Part shown: one piece after another, positions 1-8,646 of the stretch | Numbering within the stretch: the first letter of the stretch is position 1 | Layout of the letters: each line of letters begins with the position of its first letter | DNA from: Pseudomonadota bacterium | GTDB lineage: Bacteria > Myxococcota_A > Polyangia > Polyangiales > Polyangiaceae | Direction of reading: 5' to 3' | Assembly: GCA_023428245.1 (NCBI GenBank) | Contig: JAEYYX010000024.1 | Coordinates: 17,708-81,707, forward strand | DNA length: 64,000 bases | Program-made: the position numbers and the translations under genes | The notes under the pieces: model-generated | What the model was told of the DNA's origin: nothing | The model's database searches: none | Seen by the model: only the letters and a program-made list of their open reading frames with translations

Positions 1-732
1 AAGCCGAAGACTGAGCCCAAGCCCGACAAACCCAAGACCGAGCCCAAGCCCGACAAACCTGAGCCCACAACCGCGCCGCCGAAGAAAGATCCTCCGGCCA
101 AAGATCCCGATCTGCAGAAGGATCCGCCCAAGAAGCCGACGCCCTCGGTGACCACGCCTGAGCAGGAGCCCGAACCGACTCCTGAGCCCGAGCCTCCGGT
201 CGACGAGCCCGAGCCTACCGAGATCGAGCCGATTGATCCGCCGGAGGAGCCCCCGCCCAACGTCTTCGGCTACGCAGAGCCGGTGCGAGGCTGCTTCGAA
301 GGAATCGTTTACCCGATCCGCGCAAATTCTCAGCGCCTCCCCACCGACTTCACCAAGCTGAACCCGATCAGCGTCGTCTACGCCTGTGAGTGGGACATTC
401 CCGCCCGCGATTGGAGTCAGGGCTTCCCAGGCATCGAGAACAAGTTCGAGTGGTTTGCGATCCGTTATTCCGGTTCGTTCCACGTCAGCCAAGGAGGGCG
501 ATGGAAATTCCGCATCTCGAGCGACGACGGAACCAAGCTCTACATCGACGGCAAGCTCGTTCTCGCGAACGACGGAGTCCACCCGCCGCGCGTAGGAAGA
601 GCGACGGTCGAGCTCAGCCCCGGCGACCACGATATGGTTCTCGAGTATTTCCAGGGACCTCGCTACCTGATCAACCTCCAGCTCTACGCGACCCCGCCAG
701 GCGGCGAAGAGGGGATCTTCTCGGTCCGATAA
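1..732 (+). CDS. PA14-domain surface protein, 3' part
   Basis: The frame is open from base 1 to a TAA at 730-732, so the start lies outside the window. The first ~90 codons are a low-complexity Lys/Pro/Glu linker built on repeats such as KPKTEPKPD, then a Pro/Glu-rich stretch. The remainder reads as a PA14-type beta domain: the FRISSDDGTKLYIDGKLV segment is the characteristic core, followed by a Gly/Asp turn and the LEYFQG strand. PA14 domains bind glycans or mediate adhesion in exported proteins. The charged Pro-rich linker suggests an envelope-spanning or wall-penetrating spacer that presents the PA14 head. Export signal and N-terminal domains cannot be seen. An ATG at 148 is internal to the linker and unlikely to be the start. 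Confidence 0.75.
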   Translation, partial: KPKTEPKPDKPKTEPKPDKPEPTTAPPKKDPPAKDPDLQKDPPKKPTPSVTTPEQEPEPTPEPEPPVDEPEPTEIEPIDPPEEPPPNVFGYAEPVRGCFEGIVYPIRANSQRLPTDFTKLNPISVVYACEWDIPARDWSQGFPGIENKFEWFAIRYSGSFHVSQGGRWKFRISSDDGTKLYIDGKLVLANDGVHPPRVGRATVELSPGDHDMVLEYFQGPRYLINLQLYATPPGGEEGIFSVR

Positions 733-786
733 AAACGCCCTGGGCCGCCTTTTCCTTTCGCCCTTCATCTGGGAGGCTCAAGAGGC

Positions 787-1641
787 ATGAGCTTCGAGCA
801 AGAGTCAGACGATCACGCCATCCGCGCCATCACCGATGACGCCTCGTTCCGCGTGATCGTCGCGCGCACCTCCCATACGGTTCAGGGTATCCTCAAGGCA
901 CAAGAAGCGCCCTCATCGATCGCAACCTCGCTCGGTGACCTCCTGACAGCGACGGTCCTGTTCCGAGAGACCATGGCGCCCGGGCTCAGGGTCCAAGGCA
1001 TCTTGAGTGCTCAGGGTGGCGGAGCATCGCTCGTGGCCGACTCGGCACCCGAGGGGCGCACCCGCGGACTCATCCAGAATCGAAGTGCGCTCGGCTCGAC
1101 CGAAGTGTTCGATAGGCTGCGCATGATGAGGACGCTGCACAACGGCTCCATCAGTCAAGGTACAGTTCATATCGAGGCCGGTGGCTCAACGACCCAGGCG
1201 ATGATGGCCTACATGCAGAACTCCGAGCAGGTCGACACCATGCTCGCTGTGAGCACCCGCATCCAAGGGGACTCGGTTGTGGCTGGCGGCTACATGGTTC
1301 AGCTCTTGCCCGAGGTGGGCAAGGCACCGCTGGCTGTGATGGCGGAGCGGCTCGAAGACTTTCGAACCATCGATCACCTGCTCGGACCCGGATTTTCGCC
1401 CGAGGAACTGCTCGGAGAGCTCCTCTACCGAATGCCTCATACCCGGCTCGAGACCACGCCGATCGCCTTCGAGTGCTGGTGCAGCGAGAGCCGTGTGCTC
1501 GGCGCGCTGGCGACGCTACCTCGGGAAGAGATCCAGTCCATGATCGACGACGGACAAGTCCTCGAGATCGGCTGCGACTACTGTCACAAGGACTACCGCA
1601 TTCAACCGACAACCCTCGTCGGGCTCCTCCAGCAAAGCTGA
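787..1641 (+). CDS. hslO: Hsp33 redox-regulated chaperone
   Basis: A 284-aa cytoplasmic holdase of normal Hsp33 length. The C-terminal redox switch is complete: Cys230 and Cys232 (CWC) and Cys263 and Cys266 (CDYC) give the CxC-x30-CxxC zinc site. When oxidised, these cysteines form disulfides and unfold the linker, exposing the client-binding surface. The body carries typical segments such as a TATVLF start-like helix and GGYMVQLLPEV. The ATG at 787 follows an AAGAGG-like ribosome site. The gene stands alone on the + strand and converges on the AmpG-like gene. Confidence 0.93.
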   Translation: MSFEQESDDHAIRAITDDASFRVIVARTSHTVQGILKAQEAPSSIATSLGDLLTATVLFRETMAPGLRVQGILSAQGGGASLVADSAPEGRTRGLIQNRSALGSTEVFDRLRMMRTLHNGSISQGTVHIEAGGSTTQAMMAYMQNSEQVDTMLAVSTRIQGDSVVAGGYMVQLLPEVGKAPLAVMAERLEDFRTIDHLLGPGFSPEELLGELLYRMPHTRLETTPIAFECWCSESRVLGALATLPREEIQSMIDDGQVLEIGCDYCHKDYRIQPTTLVGLLQQS

Positions 1642-1655
1642 GTCGGTTTCCGACT
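1641..1655. terminator. Weak hairpin between convergent hslO and ampG-like genes
   Basis: AGTCGG and CCGACT form a perfect 6-bp stem with a TTT loop directly after the hslO stop codon. There is no strong T-tract, so its role as a terminator is only suggested by position. Confidence 0.3.
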
Positions 1656-1690
1656 TGACCTTTCCGCACGCGCAGCGTCACGACGCGGCG

Positions 1691-3214
1691 TCATGAGGAC
1701 GCCGCACGGGGCGCGAAGTCGTGGGACCTTCGGAGCGCGGTGGATGCGAGCCCCATCATGGGGAGGGTGAGGAAGAAAGAGGCGACGAAGAAGCCAAAGT
1801 ACCCGATAGCTTGAGCGACGTAGCCGCTGACAGCCCCGGAGACGGTAAAGCCAATCGTCATCACCGCAGTCAGGAGCGCGAACTCACTCGCGCGGTGTTG
1901 TCCGTGACAAAGACGCATCACGAACACCATGAGCACCGAAGCGCCAAGCCCTGCTCCAAACTCTTCGACGACGATCACAAGCGTTACGGCCCAAAGGTCG
2001 AGCTCGTGGCTGAGGAGTTCGCCCGGGACGAGCGCCAATACTGCGTAGAGAAGATTCAGGATGTTCTGGGCCAAAATGAAGGGCCAGAACCAGCGCTCGA
2101 GGCCGTCGCGCGCGATCAGGCGACCCCCGACAATGAGCCCGAGGAAAGAGACGATCACCCCGATCGTTCCGTTCAAGGTTCCGTACTCCGCCTTGGTGAG
2201 TCCCACGAACTCACTCAAAAACGGCCACTTCATCTTCTGCAGGAATGACTCGCCCAGGCGGAAGCTCACAATGAAAGCGAGGACCGCGAGGAAATGGGGA
2301 TGGATGAGGAGGCGCGAGAAGGCGCCCTCGCCACGGAGGTTCTGAAGGCGGCGGCGCGACACCACAATTCCAAGGGCGAGCCCCGTCACGAGCAGCCCGC
2401 TCCAGACGAGCATGGCACTGGGGCCCGTCAGCGCGTTCCGGACCGCTGGCACCTCATAGGAGAGAAATGTGAGAAGAGAGGCAAGCGCGATGCACCCGAA
2501 AAGCCAAACGAACCACCTCCTGGAACTCTTCTCTTGCGCATTGGGCCCCACCTGGCTCACAGCGGGCGAAGCCGCTCGAACCTCTTCGAGGCGCCGGAGC
2601 ACCCGCAGATGGAAGAGAGCGAGGGCAGCAAGCACCACGGCGGCGGCTGAGAGTCCAAGCGTCCAACCGATGGCCGCAACCAGTGCGAGTCCCGGGCCGC
2701 GAACGATGATGGATGCGACCTTGTATGCAGAGCTCCGGAGGCCGACGTGGCGAGCCTGTTCCTCTTCGCTTTGCGCTTCGAGGTAAAAGGCGTCGATGGC
2801 GACGTCGTGGCTGGCGGATGCAAAAGCCGCAAAAAGAAAGATCGCGGAGAGCAAGACCAAGGTCAGCTCGGGGCCGAAGCCGTCCCGAAAGAAAACGACG
2901 CCCCCCGCGGCGACGAAGAGACCGAGGAGAGCTACTTCGAAGAGGAGAATGAAGCGGCGCATCGAAAGCGTCCGCTCCATGATGGGAGCCCAGAGGAACT
3001 TGAAGTTCCAGGGCAGGTGAAAGAGCGAGGTCAGTCCGACGCCCGCGAGACTCGCTCCCATGTCCCGAAATAAGATCTCGGCGAGGGAGTTGATGATTCC
3101 GTAGGGGAAGCCTTCTGCAAAATAGGTCGACGAGATCCAAAGCTCTGGCCGGACCCGGGCGCGGCCCTCCTCCGGAGGAACTTCTCTTTCATCCACCTCT
3201 CTCCCGGGTACCAC
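1691..3214 (-). CDS. AmpG-like MFS permease (PAT family)
   Basis: An inner-membrane transporter of the AmpG/acetyl-CoA transporter type, about 507 aa with a dozen hydrophobic helices. The opening segment (SSTYFAEGFPYGIINSL, then FHLPWNFKFLWAPIMER) is the hallmark start of AmpG proteins, which import anhydro-muropeptides in cell-wall recycling. The open frame extends upstream to 3505, but that extension is not hydrophobic, has no AmpG similarity and runs antisense through yacG, so I place the start at the GTG at 3214. A second GTG at 3196 is equally possible. Substrate is not proven: no ampD or ampC neighbour is present, although a class D beta-lactamase-like gene lies 19 kb away. The lysine-poor loop and C-terminal LRRSHDFAPRAASS end normally. 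Confidence 0.8.
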   Translation of the reverse strand: MVPGREVDEREVPPEEGRARVRPELWISSTYFAEGFPYGIINSLAEILFRDMGASLAGVGLTSLFHLPWNFKFLWAPIMERTLSMRRFILLFEVALLGLFVAAGGVVFFRDGFGPELTLVLLSAIFLFAAFASASHDVAIDAFYLEAQSEEEQARHVGLRSSAYKVASIIVRGPGLALVAAIGWTLGLSAAAVVLAALALFHLRVLRRLEEVRAASPAVSQVGPNAQEKSSRRWFVWLFGCIALASLLTFLSYEVPAVRNALTGPSAMLVWSGLLVTGLALGIVVSRRRLQNLRGEGAFSRLLIHPHFLAVLAFIVSFRLGESFLQKMKWPFLSEFVGLTKAEYGTLNGTIGVIVSFLGLIVGGRLIARDGLERWFWPFILAQNILNLLYAVLALVPGELLSHELDLWAVTLVIVVEEFGAGLGASVLMVFVMRLCHGQHRASEFALLTAVMTIGFTVSGAVSGYVAQAIGYFGFFVASFFLTLPMMGLASTALRRSHDFAPRAASS

Positions 3215-3302
3215 GTTCGTTCGATCTGAATCAAAAAACGTGAAAGCCCGCGCCCGCTTCGGAACAGGACGAATGGGGAGTTTTCCGCTAAACGAAGGGC
3301 GT

Positions 3303-3521
3303 ATGGCGCGCTGTCCGATGTGCAGTACCGAGCTTGGCCCCGACCTCTCGCCGGCGAGGCCCTTCTGTTCTCCCCGCTGCAAGAAGCTCGATCTCCAGAA
3401 CTGGCTGGATGGCGTATACCGCCTCCCGCGCGAGCTCGTTCCCGAAGATTTGGCCGGGCTGAGCGACGACGAACAGGCAGAACTCCTGGCCCGGATCGCG
3501 CGCAATCAGCCGGAAGGGTGA
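3303..3521 (+). CDS. yacG: YacG-type zinc-finger DNA gyrase inhibitor
   Basis: A 72-aa protein with the complete YacG finger: Cys4 and Cys7 (CPMC), Cys22 and Cys26 (FCSPRC), followed by the conserved KKLDLQNW segment. In E. coli YacG binds GyrB and inhibits gyrase. The ATG at 3303 puts the first Cys pair at the usual distance from the N terminus. An in-frame ATG at 3240 would add 21 residues with no family similarity. The gene is divergent from the AmpG-like gene, with under 100 bp between starts. Confidence 0.88.
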   Translation: MARCPMCSTELGPDLSPARPFCSPRCKKLDLQNWLDGVYRLPRELVPEDLAGLSDDEQAELLARIARNQPEG

Positions 3522-3551
3522 GAGGCGGGTCCCCCGTCTTGCCCGCCTCTC
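3520..3551. terminator. Bidirectional terminator hairpin
   Basis: GAGAGGCGGG (3520-3529) pairs perfectly with CCCGCCTCTC (3542-3551) around a 12-nt loop. It sits between the convergent stops of yacG (+) and the barrel gene (-). There is no long T-tract on either side. Confidence 0.55.
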
Positions 3552-3564
3552 TCGGTCCTATCGA

Positions 3565-4152
3565 TTACCAGGTGTGGACGACGCCGACGGTCCCGCCGAG
3601 AGCGATCGGTGCGCCGCTCGCGAGACCGATGTCGAGCGCAGGAGTCAGCTCAACCCCGATCGCCGGGTGTACCTTCCACACGAACGGAGACTCCAAGCTG
3701 ATCACGCCGGTGGTGAAATTGTTCCCGGTCCCGCCGATGCCGTAGATCCCGACGCCCAAGCGGGGCCAGAAATCCCATGTGGCCGAGAGGCCGAACCTGT
3801 AGCCGACGCGCGGTAGGACGGACCACTCGACAGCTTCGTTTCGACCGTTGTAACCGAGGCCCGCGCTTCCACCGAGTGAGAGACCGTCGATCACGAAGTA
3901 GTCGAAACCAATGCGTGGGTTCTGCTGGAAGGTCTGACCGGGCGCAAAATTGTAGGCCGTAAGCAAGTGCGTCGAGAAGAAGACATCCCCTTGCTGGGGG
4001 AATGTCAAGGACAAGCCCGTAAGCCGCTCGGCGGCCAGAGCCATAGAACCCTTCGGCGTTGTGCGGAGAGCTTGAGCCTCACGCGGGGCAGCGAAGGTGA
4101 CAGCGCCCAAAAGGGCGGCCAGGATCGGAGCATATCGGGAGAGTTTTCTCAT
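3565..4152 (-). CDS. Exported hypothetical protein, probable outer-membrane beta-barrel
   Basis: A 195-aa protein starting at the ATG at 4152. The N terminus (MRKLSRYAPILAALLGAVTF, cleaved near AQA) is a clear signal peptide. The open frame extends 25 codons upstream without signal-peptide logic. The mature part alternates aromatic and glycine residues in short strands (VEWSVLPRVGYRFGLSATWD, LGVGIYGIGGTGNNF) and ends in HTW, an aromatic end typical of barrels recognised by BamA. No enzyme motif is visible. I do not recognise a named family. It is separated from thiC by about 100 bp, on the same strand but with no sign of coupling. Confidence 0.65.
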   Translation of the reverse strand: MRKLSRYAPILAALLGAVTFAAPREAQALRTTPKGSMALAAERLTGLSLTFPQQGDVFFSTHLLTAYNFAPGQTFQQNPRIGFDYFVIDGLSLGGSAGLGYNGRNEAVEWSVLPRVGYRFGLSATWDFWPRLGVGIYGIGGTGNNFTTGVISLESPFVWKVHPAIGVELTPALDIGLASGAPIALGGTVGVVHTW

Positions 4153-4252
4153 GCGATATCTCTTACAACCAATTCCGCGGGCCCGGCAAGTGTGTGGTGG
4201 GTTTGGATGCCCTACAAAAATGCACACAAACCCGAGGCGCGAAGCCGACTAC

Positions 4253-6028
<1,776 letters not shown>

Positions 6029-6130
6029 CTATGGCAGGGCGGCGATTTGTCGAATGATGCGCTCGGGCCTTTGCAGAAATGCTGTACCCGTAGCCACTTG
6101 GGCGAACTGCGGCTATGGGGAACCGAACCC

Positions 6131-6847
6131 GTGACCCTCGCGCGCATCAGCCGCCGCCTCTCGGAAAAAGTCGACGCCATCGACGTCGGGAGCGCCGCCG
6201 CCTACGTCTACAATCCCCTCGACTACGCTCGGGTGCCCCACGAGAAGTACCTCAAACTCTACGGGCAGGGTCGGCGCGAGATCGTGCTGCTCGGGATGAA
6301 CCCCGGGCCATTCGGTATGACGCAGACTGGGGTCCCGTTTGGCGATGTCGCTATGGTCCGGGACTTTTTGAAGGTCGAGGGCCGAGTCGGTCGACCCCCG
6401 CTAGAGCACCCCAAGCGACCGGTGACTGGATTTCAGTGTCCGAAGAGCGAAGTGAGCGGGACGAGGCTCTGGGGCTGGGTTCGAGACCGCTTCAAGACCC
6501 CGGAGCGCTTCTTCGAGCGGTTCTTCGTGGTCAACTACTGTCCGCTGGTGTTCATGAGCGAGACCGGAGCCAACCTCACTCCCGACAAGCTTCCGAAAGA
6601 CCTCCAGTCTCAGCTCCAGAGCGTCTGCGATGAGGCGCTCACGGAGATCTGTCGAGTCATGCAGCCCGAATGGGTGATAGGGGTCGGAGCTTTCGCGATG
6701 AGGCAAGCGGAACGAGCCCTCGCCGGCACAGAGGTCCAGATCGGCACGATCCTGCATCCAAGCCCGGCCTCGCCCCTCGCCAATCGAGGTTGGGCGGCTG
6801 AGGCGGAGAAGGGTTTCGCTCGCCTGGGCATTGGCCTCGGCGCCTGA
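6131..6847 (+). CDS. SMUG-type uracil-DNA glycosylase
   Basis: A 238-aa base-excision repair enzyme. The signature GMNPGPFGMTQTGVPFGD begins near residue 55, with Asn57 in the position of the water-activating Asn of SMUG1. The second active-site motif HPSPASPLANRGW carries His209, equivalent to the SMUG1 catalytic-loop His. SMUG enzymes remove uracil and oxidised pyrimidines from DNA. SMUG1 was first known from animals, with scattered bacterial homologues. I chose the GTG at 6131 because the homology begins soon after it. The open frame runs much further upstream, but only as antisense shadow of thiC. Divergent from thiC. Confidence 0.88.
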   Translation: MTLARISRRLSEKVDAIDVGSAAAYVYNPLDYARVPHEKYLKLYGQGRREIVLLGMNPGPFGMTQTGVPFGDVAMVRDFLKVEGRVGRPPLEHPKRPVTGFQCPKSEVSGTRLWGWVRDRFKTPERFFERFFVVNYCPLVFMSETGANLTPDKLPKDLQSQLQSVCDEALTEICRVMQPEWVIGVGAFAMRQAERALAGTEVQIGTILHPSPASPLANRGWAAEAEKGFARLGIGLGA

Positions 6848-6918
6848 CCTGGATTTCCTCGAAAATTGGGGACTTATCCCGGGATGATATGTGCTCGGGA
6901 GCGTGTTAAGAGGCGCAC

Positions 6919-8007
6919 GTGCCGAATTTTACCTGGGATGTAGGCCCCGTAGCCGTTGAACTGCCGAAAGGCCCGCTCCTCCTTTTTGTGGGCGGGATCG
7001 CAGTCTTGATGCTCCTGTTCGGGCTGATCAAGAAACAGAACGACCTCACGACCTTCGGGCTCTTTATGGGCGCGGTGATCGCGGTCGCCTCGAGCTTCCT
7101 GCCAGACCCCCTCGCAATCCGCTATTACAGCTTGCTCTTCGTGGGCGTCTTCCTCGGAGGCTACGCCCTATTGAACTGGCAGATCGTACGCGGCGGAGGC
7201 AGTCCCGAGGTCGCAGGCGATTTCATCATCTATGGCGTCGTCGGTGTCTTGGCCGGTGCGCGCCTCGGCCACGTCATCTTCTACGACTTCGAGAAAGCTC
7301 TGGACGATCCTTCCTGGGTCCTCCGCATTTGGGAAGGCGGGCTCGCGAGTCACGGCGCGGTCATGGGCCTCATCCTGGCCATGTGGCTGTTCACGAAGAA
7401 GCGAGGTGTTCCTTTCTTGGAGGGCGCCGACCGTTTCTCGTTCTCCGCAGCCCTCGGCGCGACCTTGGTTCGCGTCGGAAACTTCTTCAACTCGGAGATT
7501 GTCGGCCGCGTTGTTCCCGACCAGTCCTGGGGCGTTCGTTTTCCCCGTTACGACGTGGGAGTCGCCGAGGCGCCGCTGCGCTACCCGACCCAGGCCTTCG
7601 AGGCTTTCCTCGGCATCTTCGTCCTTTTCTGCATTTGGCTCGCGGATCGACTCGCGGGCAAGGAGAAGCGCCCGCGCGGCCTTTTGATTTCTACCTTCTT
7701 CATCGTCTATTTCAGCGGTCGTTTCATTGTCGAGTTCTGGAAGGAACACCAAGTGTTCGATCCGAACGCGTTGTTCGATATGGGACAGTTCCTGTCAGTC
7801 CCGGGCATCCTTCTCGGCGCCTTCGGCATCGTGTGGTCGCTCCGTGAGAAGCAGCCTGTCGGCTGGCCCTCCGACGAAGAGGACGATGCTGAAGAAGACG
7901 AAGAAGAGGAAGAGGAAGAAGACGACGACGGTCGGGACAACCTAGCCGACGAGATCGCCGAAGAACTCGCCAAAAAACACACCCCCGACCTGAACGACCA
8001 GACCTAG
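6919..8007 (+). CDS. lgt: Prolipoprotein diacylglyceryl transferase Lgt with acidic tail
   Basis: A polytopic inner-membrane enzyme that transfers diacylglycerol to the lipobox Cys of prolipoproteins. The Lgt signature is clear around residues 188-205 (VRVGNFFNSEIVGRVVPDQ), as is GGLASHGA upstream and RYPTQAFEA in place of the usual HPTQ. GTG start at 6919. At 362 aa it is longer than typical Lgt (about 260-300). The excess is a C-terminal tail from about residue 315, very rich in Glu and Asp, predicted cytoplasmic and disordered. Several lipoproteins in this window (Sco-like, beta-lactamase-like, Cys-rich, Kazal, A family) would be its substrates. Confidence 0.93.
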   Translation: MPNFTWDVGPVAVELPKGPLLLFVGGIAVLMLLFGLIKKQNDLTTFGLFMGAVIAVASSFLPDPLAIRYYSLLFVGVFLGGYALLNWQIVRGGGSPEVAGDFIIYGVVGVLAGARLGHVIFYDFEKALDDPSWVLRIWEGGLASHGAVMGLILAMWLFTKKRGVPFLEGADRFSFSAALGATLVRVGNFFNSEIVGRVVPDQSWGVRFPRYDVGVAEAPLRYPTQAFEAFLGIFVLFCIWLADRLAGKEKRPRGLLISTFFIVYFSGRFIVEFWKEHQVFDPNALFDMGQFLSVPGILLGAFGIVWSLREKQPVGWPSDEEDDAEEDEEEEEEEDDDGRDNLADEIAEELAKKHTPDLNDQT

Positions 8008-8082
8008 AACACGTCTCGAGAGTGGCACGGCTGCGCTCTCGTCCGCCCGGTCTCACGACGCGCCAGCAGCCGTAGCTGGATA

Positions 8083-8115
8083 GCCCCCCCTCGGTCCTTC
8101 CCGTCGGGGGGCTTT
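8083..8115 (+). terminator. Rho-independent terminator of lgt
   Basis: GCCCCCC (from 8083) pairs with GGGGGGC (ending 8111) around a pyrimidine-rich loop, followed by TTTT at 8112-8115. This is a textbook intrinsic terminator about 75 nt after the lgt stop. Confidence 0.8.
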
Positions 8116-8339
8116 TCACATCTAGCAGTCGAGTCGAGCTCACTGACTCAAGCTCCGACAGGACACCTTGACCATGATGCACGCGGCCCTTCCTACACAG
8201 CGCGCGCGACAAGACGGTGTGGCAATTCGGCACGCCTGAGTGACTTTTGCTCTCTACCAAATGCCCATGATCGTCGAGGGGGGTACGCTTTCCCCGGGGC
8301 GTCCGAATCGTTTGTTACCAAAGCGCCAGCGCCTGGGCC

Positions 8340-8355
8340 TGGCACGATTGATGCT
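8340..8355 (+). promoter_or_regulatory. Candidate sigma-54 (-24/-12) promoter
   Basis: TGGCACGATTGATGCT matches the sigma-54 consensus TGGCACG-N4-TTGCW at all fixed positions but one (A for T at the first base of TTGC), with exact GG to GC spacing. The expected transcription start is about 8366. An AGGAG ribosome site follows at 8371 and the ATG of the next gene at 8388, so the geometry is right. An upstream enhancer-binding site was not identified. Confidence 0.6.
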
Positions 8356-8387
8356 GTGCTCTTCGAGCCGAGGAGCAAAGAATCACG

Positions 8388-8621
8388 ATGACGACACGGA
8401 TCCCACTGGGTAGGCCCCAAGGAACTCTTGCAGACGCCGTTTGGCGCGCCGTTACAACCCAGGCGCCCTGCCCCATCTGTGGCGGGAACGCCGGCTGTTT
8501 CGTTCACGAAGAAGACGCCTTCGCTTCCTGCGTTCAGCACGCATCGGACTGGCCTCTCATCAACGGCACATGGCTCCATCCCCTCGCGGCCCCGGGCTCC
8601 CCACTCGCGCAGGCGGGCTGA
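8388..8621 (+). CDS. Small Cys/His-rich (zinc-finger-like) protein
   Basis: A 77-aa protein with a good ribosome site (AGGAG) before the ATG. The centre has potential metal ligands Cys28, Cys31 (CPICGG), Cys37, His40, Cys48 and His51, followed by a conserved-looking DWPLINGTWLHPL segment. No signal peptide. It lies 25 nt upstream of the giant glucan synthase and just downstream of the candidate sigma-54 promoter, so the two are probably cotranscribed. I do not recognise a named family. A regulatory or metal-binding role is only a guess. Confidence 0.6.
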   Translation: MTTRIPLGRPQGTLADAVWRAVTTQAPCPICGGNAGCFVHEEDAFASCVQHASDWPLINGTWLHPLAAPGSPLAQAG

Positions 8622-8646
8622 CCGGTCTTCGGAATTTTCCGCTCCG

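Larger units (their letters stand above)
8008..8387. other. Intergenic region between lgt and the glucan synthase operon
   Basis: No gene seen. It holds the lgt terminator (8083-8115) and a strong sigma-54-like promoter match (8340-8355), listed separately. Nothing else stands out in 8116-8339. Confidence 0.6.
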
